Source of the DNA: Halomonas denitrificans
GTDB taxonomy: Bacteria > Pseudomonadota > Gammaproteobacteria > Xanthomonadales > Wenzhouxiangellaceae
Length of the DNA stretch: 64,000 bases
Assembly: GCA_019800895.1 (NCBI GenBank)
Contig: JAHVKF010000001.1
Location: forward strand, 868,001 to 932,000
Direction of reading: 5' to 3'
The position numbers were made by a program, and so were the translations under genes. Shown here piece after piece: positions 45,743 to 54,448 of the stretch. The notes under the pieces are model-generated. The model had not been told where the DNA came from. It saw only the letters and a program-made list of their open reading frames with translations, and did not search any database. Positions within the stretch are counted from its first letter, which is position 1. Every line of letters starts with the position of its first letter.

Positions 45743-45775
45743 ACGCGGCCGGGCCTCCCCGGCCGCGTTTCGTTT
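45743..45775 (+). terminator. Intrinsic terminator after the IPTL-CTERM gene
   Basis: An 11-bp perfect stem (ACGCGGCCGGG / CCCGGCCGCGT) with loop CCTC, followed by TTCGTTT. It sits 25 bp after the stop, in the 70-bp gap to the convergent TPR gene, and can serve both, the plus-strand T tract being better. Confidence 0.8.
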
Positions 45776-45787
45776 CAGGTGCCTCGA

Positions 45788-47404
45788 TCAGTCGAGTCGG
45801 AAGCGCGGGTCGTCCGGCGCGAACGGCCGCTCGGCGGTCTGCTCGGCCTCGTAGCGGGCCAGATTGGCCTGCAGGTCGGACCGCCGCTCCAGCTCGCCGG
45901 CCTTGAGCGCCTCGAAAATGGCCGCGGCCTGCAGGTCGACCGCATCGGTGAACCGTCCCAGCGCGGCGTGGACCATGGCCAGGGTCTCCGAGGACGCCAG
46001 GCCCGGGCGGGCGTCGTAGATCCGCTCGCTCCATTCCAGGGCCTCGTCGAGGGCGTCCGCGTCGACGTCCAGGCAGCTCGCCCTCATGCGGGCCAGCGCG
46101 GACAGCAGCGCGGCATCGCGGGGGGTCGTCGCGTCGAAGGCCGCCTGGAAGTGCGGACGAGCGGCTTCGCAGTCTCCGCTCGCCAGGCGGGTCATGCCCT
46201 GCCAGTACAGCATGCGGGCGCGTTTCGCCGGCGCCTCCGCCTGCTCGGCCAATTCGGCGAACTGGCCGGCGGCGCGGTCGAATTCGCCCTGGTGGAGCCA
46301 GATCCGGGCACGTCCTTCCAGCGCCTCGGGCATGGCCGGCTCCAGGGTCAGGGCACCGGCGTAGGCGCCCAGGGCCTGCTCGATCGAGCCCGTCAGCGCC
46401 TCGACCTGGCCGAGCACGACCCAGTCCTCGGCGCTCATGCGGCCGAGTTCACGGAGCTGGCGCAGCGCGTTCCGGGCCAGTTCGTACTGACCGGCACGCG
46501 CCAGGACCTTGCCGTAGGCGGCGACCACGTCCGGGTTTTCGGGGGCCAGGGAAACGCCGCGGCTGAGCATCTGGACCGCGGCGTCGAAGTCGCCGCGATC
46601 GGCCTGCGCGAGACCGGCCTCGAGATAGAACTGCGGGCTGCGCGACAACTGCTGGATTCGCAGCATGATGGGGTCGTCGATCGTCGGTTCGCCCTCGCCG
46701 GCGCGATCGAGCGCGACGCGCGCTTCGTCGACGCGGCCGAGGTCGCGAAGCGCCTGGCCCAGGGAAAAGTACAGGCGTGTGCCGGCCGGATCGATCGCCA
46801 GCGAGCGGCTCAGCAACTCAACCGCGTCCTCGGCCCGTCCGTCGACCAGCGCGGCCCGGCCGAGACCGCCCAGCGCGGCCGGAGCCTCGGGCGCCAGCCG
46901 CAGCGCGGCCTCGAAATCGGCCTGGGCGGCGAGCACGTCGCCCTGCTCCAGCAAGGCCCGACCGCGGCGAATCCGGGCAGGCACCAGGACGTCGGGGAAG
47001 GCCTGGTCCAGCGCCTCGCTGAAGCGCGCCACGGCCCGCTCGGAGTCGCCTTCCAGCGTGGCCAGCACCCCGAGCCGATAGGCCAGGTCCGACCGGCCCG
47101 GCTGCAGCGCCTCAACCTCTCGCCACGCCGCACCGGCCTGGGGCAGGTAGTCGTGGGCGAAATAGGCATCGCCAAGGGCCAGCCAGGCATTGGCCCGGGT
47201 GATCGGCTCGTCGGTGTTGTCGAGCAGGTCGGCCATCGCGTTGCGCGCCTCGGTCAGGGCGTCGCGCACAGGTCCGGCGGCATCGCTCAGGTCGGGGGCC
47301 GGCACCTCGGGCAGCCGATCGTCCTGCGCTGCGGCACCGGATGCGATGACGAAGGCGAGAACGCCGGCCAGCAGGGCCGGCAGGACATCGAAGGTTCGTT
47401 TCAT
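45788..47404 (-). CDS. Secreted TPR protein paired with CRTAC1
   Basis: A 538-residue exported protein: signal peptide about 1-26 (LLAGVLAFVIASGAAA), then at least eleven tetratricopeptide repeats of the common form (ANAWLALGDAYFAHDYLPQAGAA, APAALGGLGRAALVDGRAEDAVELL, GTRLYFSLGQALRDLGRVDEA). No enzymatic motif. It starts 4 bp after the CRTAC1 gene stop, so the two form one transcript; the TPR solenoid probably scaffolds that protein in the periplasm or at the surface. Confidence 0.85.
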   Translation of the reverse strand: MKRTFDVLPALLAGVLAFVIASGAAAQDDRLPEVPAPDLSDAAGPVRDALTEARNAMADLLDNTDEPITRANAWLALGDAYFAHDYLPQAGAAWREVEALQPGRSDLAYRLGVLATLEGDSERAVARFSEALDQAFPDVLVPARIRRGRALLEQGDVLAAQADFEAALRLAPEAPAALGGLGRAALVDGRAEDAVELLSRSLAIDPAGTRLYFSLGQALRDLGRVDEARVALDRAGEGEPTIDDPIMLRIQQLSRSPQFYLEAGLAQADRGDFDAAVQMLSRGVSLAPENPDVVAAYGKVLARAGQYELARNALRQLRELGRMSAEDWVVLGQVEALTGSIEQALGAYAGALTLEPAMPEALEGRARIWLHQGEFDRAAGQFAELAEQAEAPAKRARMLYWQGMTRLASGDCEAARPHFQAAFDATTPRDAALLSALARMRASCLDVDADALDEALEWSERIYDARPGLASSETLAMVHAALGRFTDAVDLQAAAIFEALKAGELERRSDLQANLARYEAEQTAERPFAPDDPRFRLD

Positions 47405-47408
47405 GGGG

Positions 47409-49142
47409 TCACTCTTCTGCGGATGGAGGCGGGGCACCCTGGCCCCGCACGAGTTCATGGTAGACATCGACCTCGAGACCGGCGAAGCGTTCCCGCTGGC
47501 CGTCGGGCCAGCGCACTTCGAGCTCGACCGGCCCGGCATGCTCTCCAAGGGCGAGCACGGCCCGCGGATCGTTGGCCGAGGCGTAGGATCCGTCGCTTCG
47601 AGCCCGGGCCGCGAGGGTGAGCCCGTCCGGCGAGATGACCCGAACGCTGGCCGGCAGCGCATCGCGACCGCCGTCGGCATCGCGCAGGTCGACGCCGATC
47701 CAGCGCGGGCCCGCATCGGTCACGTTGTGCAGCAGCTGCGCGGCACCGCGATTGTTGGCGACGACCACATCGACGCGACCGTCGTTGTCGAGATCACCGA
47801 AGGCCGCGCCTCGCCCGGTCCGTTCGACCTGCAGCGCCGGACCGGCGCCGGCCGTGGCATCGCGGAAGCGGTCGTCCCCGCCGGCGAACAACTGGTCGGT
47901 CTGGTGGTACGGCCAGGAACGGTCGCCTTCGACCGGCGGACCGTCATCCTCACCGTCGCTCACCACGCCGCCGTTGGCCACGAAGAGGTCCAGACGCCCG
48001 TCGCGGTCGAAGTCGACGAAGGCCGTACCGAACCCGGTCTTCGGCAGGCTCGGCGGGCCGAGGCCGCTGCTCGCCGTGGCGTCCGTGAACCAGCCCTGCC
48101 CGTCGTTGCGGTACAGGGTGTTGGTCTCCCGGACCAGGTGGGTGACGAACAGGTCGAGATCGCCGTCGCGGTCATGATCTCCGGCGTCCACGCCCATGCC
48201 CGCTTCGGCGGCGCCCGAGGCGTTGACCGCGTTCCCGGCCAGGAACGCCTCGTCGACCCAACGTCCGTCGCCCGGATTGAGCCAGTACTGGTTCGGCGTG
48301 CCGTCGTTGGCAACGTACAGGTCGACCCGGCCGTTGTCGTCGAAATCGGCGGCGACCGCGCCCAGTCCGGGCTGCGCGGCCCCGCTCAGGCCGACCGCAT
48401 CGGAGGCATCGCGAAACGTGCCGTCGCCGAGGTTCACGAACAGCGCATCCGGCGCCGGCGGATAGGCCGAGGGCGAGCAGTAGTCGAGCCGGCTGCTGCC
48501 GGCCGCCCGGCAGTCGCGATGGCCCTCGAAGGACCAGTCGACGTAGTTGACGACCAGCAGGTCCAGGCGCCCGTCCCCGGTGACGTCGGCGAAGCTCGCG
48601 CTGACGCTCCAGCGCGGGTCGCCGACGCCCGCCGTTTCGGTGACGTCCGAGAAGGTGCCGTCGCCGTTGTTGCGCCAGAGCTGGTTGGGGCCGACGTTGA
48701 GGACGTACAGGTCCGTGTCGCCGTCGCCGTCGTAGTCCGCCGCCGCCACTCCCTGGCCGTAGCCGCGCGCGTCGATGCCGGCCTCGCCGGTGACGTCGGC
48801 GAGGCGGATCGGGCCGCCGGGCTCGGTCACGTTGCGGTAGAGGCGGTCGCCGTGGGAACGATCGGCCGGTGTCGCTTCCGGGCCGAAGCGGCCGCCCTGG
48901 ACCAGGTAGAGGTCGAGGCGCCCGTCGCCGTCGTAGTCGAGCAGCGCCGCGCCGCCGCCCATGATCTCGGGAAACCAGAACCGGCCTTCGGCGCCGTTGA
49001 CGTATTCGAAGTCCAGCCCGGCCTCGGCCGTGACGTCGGCGAACCACGCGGACGATGCGTTTGCCGGCGCGGCGGTTGCCGCTGCGGCGACCGTGAGTGC
49101 GGCGAAGAGCGCCGGAACCGGACTGCGTGGAAGAAGATGCAT
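47409..49142 (-). CDS. CRTAC1 family protein (FG-GAP repeats with ASPIC/UnbV)
   Basis: A 577-residue secreted protein. Signal peptide ends near residue 29. Then WFADVTAEAGLDFEYVNG opens the CRTAC1 pattern, followed by seven or more FG-GAP/VCBS blades with calcium-type loops (DYDGDGRLDLYLV, DYDGDGDTDLYVL, DFDDNGRVDLYVAND, DFDRDGRLDLFVANG). Residues about 500-577 are ASPIC/UnbV (RWIGVDLRDADGGRDALPASV, ELEVRWPDGQRERFAGLEV). Such propellers are surface or extracellular calcium-binding modules. Divergent from the sugar-nucleotide genes, upstream of the TPR gene. Confidence 0.88.
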   Translation of the reverse strand: MHLLPRSPVPALFAALTVAAAATAAPANASSAWFADVTAEAGLDFEYVNGAEGRFWFPEIMGGGAALLDYDGDGRLDLYLVQGGRFGPEATPADRSHGDRLYRNVTEPGGPIRLADVTGEAGIDARGYGQGVAAADYDGDGDTDLYVLNVGPNQLWRNNGDGTFSDVTETAGVGDPRWSVSASFADVTGDGRLDLLVVNYVDWSFEGHRDCRAAGSSRLDYCSPSAYPPAPDALFVNLGDGTFRDASDAVGLSGAAQPGLGAVAADFDDNGRVDLYVANDGTPNQYWLNPGDGRWVDEAFLAGNAVNASGAAEAGMGVDAGDHDRDGDLDLFVTHLVRETNTLYRNDGQGWFTDATASSGLGPPSLPKTGFGTAFVDFDRDGRLDLFVANGGVVSDGEDDGPPVEGDRSWPYHQTDQLFAGGDDRFRDATAGAGPALQVERTGRGAAFGDLDNDGRVDVVVANNRGAAQLLHNVTDAGPRWIGVDLRDADGGRDALPASVRVISPDGLTLAARARSDGSYASANDPRAVLALGEHAGPVELEVRWPDGQRERFAGLEVDVYHELVRGQGAPPPSAEE

Positions 49143-49241
49143 GGGCCTAAACGTGCGAAGCGGAATCGTTCACCAGAAGCCGGTCAGGATACCGGACAAT
49201 CGAGTTCGACACCGCCCGCCCGTGGACGCTGGAACCCGACC

Positions 49242-50468
49242 GTGACCGACGCTGCAGATCGCCCCGACCGCCCGACACCGCGCCGCATCGCGGTGGTCAG
49301 CACCTCGCGCGCCGACTACGGCCACCTGTACTGGGTCCTGCGCGCGCTGCGGGACCGGCCCGAAATCGACCTGCGGATCATCGCCACCGGCGCCCACCTT
49401 GCACCGGGATTCGGCGAGACCGTCTCGGCCTTCGCCGAGGACGGCTTCGAGGTCGAGGCTGCGCCGGAGTGCCTGCTCGACTCCGACAGCGACGTCGGGA
49501 TGGCGAAGTCGATCGGCCTGGCCACCCTGTCGCTGGCCGACGAACTCGGACGCCTGCGTCCCGACCTGCTGCTGCTGATCGCCGACCGCTACGAGATGCT
49601 TGCGCCGGCCTCGGTCGCGCTGGCCCTGCGCATCCCGATCGCCCATATCGAGGGCGGCGACGTCAGCGAGGGTGCGATCGACGATGCGGTGCGCAACGCG
49701 CTGACCAAGATGGCCCACCTGCACTTCGTGCCGACGACCGCCGCGCGCCGCCGCGTGCTTGCAATGGGCGAAGCCGCGTGGCGCGTGCACCGGACCGGGG
49801 CGCCGTCGCTGGATCACCTGGTGCGCAGCGAGCTGCCGGACCGCTCGGACCTGGCGCGCCGCCTCGACATGGACCTCGACCCGGCGCCGCTGGTCGTGGC
49901 GGTCCACCCGGTGACCCTGGCCGACGATCCCGTCGCCGACGCGCGCGCGCTCTTCGACGCGCTCGGCTCGGCTGACCGCCGGGTCGACCGACCCATCGTG
50001 TTCTGCCACCCGAACGCCGACACGGGACACGCGAAGATCCTCGACGCGATCCGGGCCTTCTGCAGCGACCATCCGCGTGCCCGCTACTTCACCAACCTGG
50101 CCCACCTGGACTACTGGGCGCTGCTGAAGAACGCCGCCGCGCTGGTCGGCAATTCGTCCAGCGGCATCATGGAATCGCCGTCGCTCGCCCTGCCCTGCGT
50201 CAATGTCGGCATCCGCCAGGACAAGCGCGAGCGCGCCGCCAACATCATCGACTGTGCCGGCGAAGCCGACGCGATCCGCAGCGCGATCGCTGCCGCGCTG
50301 GATCCCGCCTTCCGTGCATCGCTGGACGGCATGACCAACCCCTACGGCGACGGCACCGCCGGCGAGACCATCGCCCGGGTGCTGGCCGAGACCCCGATCG
50401 ACGAGCGGTTGCGCATCAAGCGCGCCGCCGAGCTCGTCGAGGGCGACCCGCCCGCGTTTCGCCCGTGA
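49242..50468 (+). CDS. UDP-N-acetylglucosamine 2-epimerase (hydrolysing, NeuC/LegG-like)
   Basis: A 408-residue GT-B fold enzyme starting at GTG 49242. Motifs: RRIAVVSTSRADYGHLYWVLRAL, LADRYEML region, AHIEGGDVSEGAIDDAVRNALTKMAHLHF, HPNADTGHAKI and VGNSSSGIMESPSL. The STSRADYG start and GGDVSEG separate the hydrolysing NeuC/LegG group (giving ManNAc or its diacetamido analogue) from the non-hydrolysing WecB. It overlaps the DegT gene by 4 bp (GTGA). No NeuB/LegI or NeuA genes are nearby, so the pathway cannot be named. Confidence 0.88.
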   Translation: MTDAADRPDRPTPRRIAVVSTSRADYGHLYWVLRALRDRPEIDLRIIATGAHLAPGFGETVSAFAEDGFEVEAAPECLLDSDSDVGMAKSIGLATLSLADELGRLRPDLLLLIADRYEMLAPASVALALRIPIAHIEGGDVSEGAIDDAVRNALTKMAHLHFVPTTAARRRVLAMGEAAWRVHRTGAPSLDHLVRSELPDRSDLARRLDMDLDPAPLVVAVHPVTLADDPVADARALFDALGSADRRVDRPIVFCHPNADTGHAKILDAIRAFCSDHPRARYFTNLAHLDYWALLKNAAALVGNSSSGIMESPSLALPCVNVGIRQDKRERAANIIDCAGEADAIRSAIAAALDPAFRASLDGMTNPYGDGTAGETIARVLAETPIDERLRIKRAAELVEGDPPAFRP

Positions 50469-51571
50469 GCGAGGCGCGCATTCCGCTGGCACGTCCACGG
50501 GTCGGCGAAGACGAGGCCGAGGCGCTCCGGCGCGTGCTCGAATCGGACGTGCTGAGCCGCGGCGAGGCGCTGACCGGCTTCGAAGCCGACCTCGCGGCGC
50601 TGGCCGGCACACGCTTCGGCATCGGCGTCAATTCAGGCACCAGCGCGCTGCAGATCGCCCTGGAGGCGCTCGGCATCGGCGCCGGCGACGAAGTGATCAC
50701 GGTCAGCTACACGTTCATCGGAACGCTCAACGCCATCGTGCGATGCGGTGCACAGCCCGTGCTGGTCGATATCGATCCGTCGACGAGCAACATCGATCCT
50801 GCGCAGATCGAGGCCGCGATCACCGAGCGCACCCGGGCGATCCTGGTGGTCCACCTGTTCGGCAGGCCGGCGCCGATGGACGCGATTCGATCACGGGTCG
50901 AGGGCCGGCAGATCGCGATCGTCGAGGATGCCTGCGAGGCGATCGGCGCGCGCTGGCAGGGACGGCCCGTCGGCGGCCTGGGCGATGCGGGGACCTTCGG
51001 CTTCTACCCCAACAAGCCGATCGCGACCGGCGAAGGCGGCATGATCACCGTGAACGACGCGGAACTGCAAACCCGCTGCCGCCAGTTGCGCAACCAGGGC
51101 CTGGACCCGGTCACCGGAACCCGCCACCCGTGCCGGGCCGGGCTCAGCGCGCGCCTGTCCGAGCTGCAGGCCGCGGTGGGCCGGGTTCAGGTCCGACGCC
51201 TGGACGCATCCCTGACCGAGCGTGCCCGGATTGCCGAGCGCTACATCGAGCGGCTGGGCGATCACGAGGGGCTGGAGCTGCCGGCGCCGGCTGCCGATGG
51301 CGACACGATCAGCTGGTTCACGTTTCCGCTACGGGTCAGCGACCGGGCCACGCGCGACCGCGTGCGGGCCGCGTTGGCCAAGCGGGGGATCGAAGCCGGG
51401 ATCTACTTCGAACCGGCGCACCGTTTCCCGCCCTACGACCGCTCCTCGCTTCGCCATTCCCTGCACCAGACCGAGACGATCGGTCATCGTGGCCTGGCCC
51501 TCCCCCTGTTCCCGGGCCTGGCCGAGGACGACCAGGACCGGGTCTGCGACGCGGTGCGCGCCGCAGTCTGA
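50465..51571 (+). CDS. DegT/DnrJ/EryC1 family sugar aminotransferase
   Basis: A 368-residue PLP enzyme. PLP-binding parts: GVNSGTSALQIALEALG (phosphate cup, about 57-73), VEDACEAIGARW (about 157) with the PLP-contact Asp, and the Schiff-base lysine in FGFYPNKPIATGEGG (about 183). It would add an amino group to a keto sugar nucleotide, as LegC, PseC or related enzymes do. Starts at GTG 50465, overlapping the epimerase stop. Together they could make a diamino- or acetamido-sugar for surface glycans. Confidence 0.9.
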   Translation: MSEARIPLARPRVGEDEAEALRRVLESDVLSRGEALTGFEADLAALAGTRFGIGVNSGTSALQIALEALGIGAGDEVITVSYTFIGTLNAIVRCGAQPVLVDIDPSTSNIDPAQIEAAITERTRAILVVHLFGRPAPMDAIRSRVEGRQIAIVEDACEAIGARWQGRPVGGLGDAGTFGFYPNKPIATGEGGMITVNDAELQTRCRQLRNQGLDPVTGTRHPCRAGLSARLSELQAAVGRVQVRRLDASLTERARIAERYIERLGDHEGLELPAPAADGDTISWFTFPLRVSDRATRDRVRAALAKRGIEAGIYFEPAHRFPPYDRSSLRHSLHQTETIGHRGLALPLFPGLAEDDQDRVCDAVRAAV

Positions 51572-51572
51572 A

Positions 51573-51959
51573 TCACTCGGTGCCGGCCGCGCGATCGCGG
51601 GTCAGCGCGATCTCCAGCCGCTTCAACTCGCGGGCGGTCCAGCTGCGGTCGCGCTCCAGGTTCATCTCGAGGAAGAACCAGATCTTCAGCATGCCCACGC
51701 CGTTGAGCGTCACCACCGCGATCAGGCCCCAGAACACCCGGTCGTCGACGCTTTCGGCGACGAAGAAGTGGTAGCCGCACCAGAACGAGATGGCCGTCAT
51801 CACCAGGGTCAGGACCATTCCGTAGGCCGCCCATGCCCTCCAGCCGCCGGTGAACACCCGGTACATGGCGCCGAACAGGCTGCGTTCGGCCAGGGTCACG
51901 TCACCGAGATCCTTGTCCCGGCGTTCGAGTTCTTCCGCAATCTTCCTGTCGATGTTCAT
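51573..51959 (-). CDS. DUF6768 family membrane protein (probable ECF partner)
   Basis: A 128-residue protein: charged N-terminus, two membrane helices (about 45-66 and 73-94), and the closing motif GMLKIWFFLEMNLERDRSWTARELKRLEI that typifies DUF6768. Its start overlaps the sigma factor stop (ATGA). Small two-helix proteins encoded straight after an ECF sigma gene are commonly its membrane anti-sigma regulator, which is the most likely role here, although the soluble N-terminus lacks a ZAS zinc motif. Confidence 0.8.
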   Translation of the reverse strand: MNIDRKIAEELERRDKDLGDVTLAERSLFGAMYRVFTGGWRAWAAYGMVLTLVMTAISFWCGYHFFVAESVDDRVFWGLIAVVTLNGVGMLKIWFFLEMNLERDRSWTARELKRLEIALTRDRAAGTE

Positions 51960-52489
51960 TTCGCATCTCCTTCGATGACGTCCTGCAGTTGTATCCGCGC
52001 CCGGTGCAGGCGCGATTTGACCGTGCCGAGGGGCACGTTGTGTACGTGAGCGATCTCGCGCATCGCAAGACCACGGCGGTAGAACAGCTGGAGCGTTTCG
52101 CGCTCGACCGTCGGAAGCGCCTCGAGCGCTGCGTCGATCGCCAGCGATCGATCGCGAAGACCGTCCGGCGCGGTCAGGGCCGCCGGCTCGACGTCGTCGA
52201 TCGAGGATTCGGCCCGGCGTTGGCGCCGCCGGACCAGGTCCAGCGTCCGCCAGCGCGTCGCGTGATAGATCCAGCTGCGGAAGGCGCGCGGGTCGTCGAG
52301 CCGGCGCAGGCGGCGGGTCACGGTCAGCCAGGCGTCCTGCACCGCATCGCGCGCCAGGGCGAGGTCGCCGCACAGGCTCGTGGCGTAGCGGACCAGGTCC
52401 AGGTGATGGTGGGCGACCAGGGCGTCCATGGCGGCGCGCCGTCCGGCCCGGGCGTCGAGCACCAGCAGATCGTGTTCGGCTTGTCGCAT
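51956..52489 (-). CDS. ECF-type RNA polymerase sigma factor
   Basis: A 177-residue sigma-70 group IV protein. Region 2: LVRYATSLCGDLALARDAVQDAWLTVTRRL then FRSWIYHATRWRTLDLVRRR (about residues 30-88). Region 4: ALEALPTVERETLQLFYRRGLAMREIAHVHNVPLGTVKSRLHRAR (about 122-166). No regions 1 or 3, as expected for ECF. Start ATG 52489 puts region 2 at the usual position. Its own upstream DNA contains an ECF-like promoter motif, suggesting autoregulation together with the DUF6768 gene. Confidence 0.92.
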   Translation of the reverse strand: MRQAEHDLLVLDARAGRRAAMDALVAHHHLDLVRYATSLCGDLALARDAVQDAWLTVTRRLRRLDDPRAFRSWIYHATRWRTLDLVRRRQRRAESSIDDVEPAALTAPDGLRDRSLAIDAALEALPTVERETLQLFYRRGLAMREIAHVHNVPLGTVKSRLHRARIQLQDVIEGDAK

Positions 52490-52519
52490 GACGGTCCTTG
52501 CGGCGGCTCCTGTACAGAC

Positions 52520-52544
52520 GACGTCGCGGCCGCCCGAAAGGTTC
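52520..52544 (-). promoter_or_regulatory. ECF-type (autoregulatory) promoter motif upstream of the sigma gene
   Basis: On the minus strand GTGAACCTTT gives a GAAC core (52541-52544), then 17 bp, then CGTC (52520-52523) within GACGTCGTCTG. GAAC with CGTC at this spacing is the usual ECF -35/-10 pair. It lies about 30 bp before the sigma ATG. Confidence 0.5.
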
Positions 52545-52564
52545 ACGGCCGACCCGCCGGCCCG

Positions 52565-54448
52565 TCAGTCGATGGCGATGCGCAGTTCCCGGTCGGCGGG
52601 GACGCCGGTCCGCTCGCTCGTCGTGCCGTCGGGCCAGGTCACGGTGACCCGGTCGACGCGACCGATGTCGCCGAGGCCGAAGGTGGCGACGGGCTCGACC
52701 TGGGACAGGTAGCTGCGGGTCGGCATGATGGCGCGGACCTGGCGCCGGCCGCCGGCTTCGATCTCGATGCGTGCACCGATGCCGCGCGGGTTGCCCGGCG
52801 GGCCGTCGAGCGCAACGCGCAGCCAGCGCGCGCCGGCCTTCGATGGGTCGGGCGCTCGCTCGGACGATCCGCGGTCGAGCAGCATCGGCGGCCCGGCGAT
52901 CTGGGTGACGACGACCTCGAGTTGCCCGTCGCCGTCGAAATCGAGGTAGATCGCGCCCCTACCGACCACGGGCCGCGCCAGGTCGCCGGTGGCCTCACTG
53001 GGCACCAGCACGAAGGGCGGCGCGCAGTCGGGCCCGCAGTTCCAGAACAACTGGGCCGGCTGGGCATAGCGTTGCGAGGCCTGGACCCGGTTGATCTCGT
53101 TCTCGACGTGGCCGTTGACCTGGAGGAAATCCAGCCGCCCGTCGAGGTCGTAGTCGATGAAGAACAGGCCGAAGGTCAGCGCCGCGCGCGACGGCGCGCC
53201 GATCCCTCGACCGATCGCCTCGTCGGCGAAGGAGACCCCGTCGCGGCTGACGTACAACGAGCTCATTTCGTTGGCGAAATTGCCGATCCCGATCGCCAGC
53301 GCCTGGTCGTCGATGAACTCCGCGTCGATGCCCATCGCACCGGTGGCCAGGCCGTTGCGGTCGAAGCCCAGGCCGAGCAGCGTGCCGGCTTCCTCGAAGG
53401 TACCGTCGCCCTTGTTCAGGTAGGCGAAATTGCGCACCGTGTCGTTGGCCACCATCACGTCGAGGTCGCCGTCGCGGTCGAGATCGGCCGGCATCAGCGC
53501 CAGGCCCTTGCCGACCGCCTCGCCGGTGGCCGGATTGGTCACGTGCAGCCCCGCCTCGAGGCCGACCTCTTCGAAGCGGCCAGCGCCGAGATTCCGGTAG
53601 AAGTACGGCTGGCTGCCGGCGAAGTTGCTCGGCGGGCCGTAGGCGCGACCGATGCCGGTCAGACGATAGTCCACTTCGAAGTCGATCTCGCGCGACCACT
53701 CGACGTAGTTGAGCACCATCAGGTCGAGGTCGCCGTCCGCATCGGCGTCGAAGAATCCGGCGCTGGTGCTCCAGGCCGCGTCGCTGCCCGCCACCCCCGC
53801 CGACCCGGTGGCGTTGACGAAGCCGTCGGCGCGATTCAGGAACAGCCGATTCGCTCCGACCGTGGTCAGGAAGATGTCGTCCCGCCCGTCGCCGTCCGCA
53901 TCGCCGATCGCCGCGCCCATGCCGTAGCCGTGGGCGCCGGCCAGGCCGGTCTCTTCCGTGACCTCGACGAAGCGTCCGCCGTCGTTCCGGTAGAGCCGCA
54001 GCGTATCGACCGCCCGGCCGCCGGCGGACGACCCGGGCCACGGGCCGGAGTTGACGAACAGGAGGTCCGGATCGCGGTCGAGGTCGAAATCGATCACCGC
54101 GACACCGCCGCCCATGGTCTCGGGAAGCAGGCGGTCGCCGGTGGCGCCGTTGACATGGACGAAATCGATGCCGGCTTCGGCGGCGACGTCGCGATAGACC
54201 GCCGGCGGCGCGGCGCGGACCGGTGCGGTGCGCAGCAGGCGGCCCAGGTCCTGCTCGGGTTCGACGACCGGCTCGACCTCGCCGCCGGCGAGCCACGAGC
54301 GGAGCCCCCAGGCCGCGGCCGCGATCGTGAGGGCGGCCAGCAGGGCAATCAGCGACGCCCGGAACGCGACGCCGATGACGCGATCGTCGGCATCGCCCTC
54401 CTCGGCGAGTCCGTCCTCGAAGCCGCTCCGATCGTCGCGTTCAGTCAT
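52565..54448 (-). CDS. Membrane-anchored CRTAC1 family protein
   Basis: A 627-residue protein with an N-terminal membrane helix (about 28-52, SLIALLAALTIAAAAWGL) and no clear cleavage site. The CRTAC1 pattern starts at YRDVAAEAGIDFVHVNGATGDRLLPETMGGG (about 84), with FG-GAP loops (DFDLDRDPDLLFVN, DADGDGRDDIFLT, DADADGDLDLMVLN, DLDRDGDLDVMVAND, DYDLDGRLDFLQVNG, DFDGDGQLEVVV) and an ASPIC/UnbV end (about 545-627; RWLRVALDGPPGNPRGIGARIEI, VTVTWPDGTTSER). Its start overlaps the cytochrome gene by 8 bp, so it is coupled to it. Two cysteines, CGPDC (about 470), may form a disulfide. Confidence 0.87.
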   Translation of the reverse strand: MTERDDRSGFEDGLAEEGDADDRVIGVAFRASLIALLAALTIAAAAWGLRSWLAGGEVEPVVEPEQDLGRLLRTAPVRAAPPAVYRDVAAEAGIDFVHVNGATGDRLLPETMGGGVAVIDFDLDRDPDLLFVNSGPWPGSSAGGRAVDTLRLYRNDGGRFVEVTEETGLAGAHGYGMGAAIGDADGDGRDDIFLTTVGANRLFLNRADGFVNATGSAGVAGSDAAWSTSAGFFDADADGDLDLMVLNYVEWSREIDFEVDYRLTGIGRAYGPPSNFAGSQPYFYRNLGAGRFEEVGLEAGLHVTNPATGEAVGKGLALMPADLDRDGDLDVMVANDTVRNFAYLNKGDGTFEEAGTLLGLGFDRNGLATGAMGIDAEFIDDQALAIGIGNFANEMSSLYVSRDGVSFADEAIGRGIGAPSRAALTFGLFFIDYDLDGRLDFLQVNGHVENEINRVQASQRYAQPAQLFWNCGPDCAPPFVLVPSEATGDLARPVVGRGAIYLDFDGDGQLEVVVTQIAGPPMLLDRGSSERAPDPSKAGARWLRVALDGPPGNPRGIGARIEIEAGGRRQVRAIMPTRSYLSQVEPVATFGLGDIGRVDRVTVTWPDGTTSERTGVPADRELRIAID

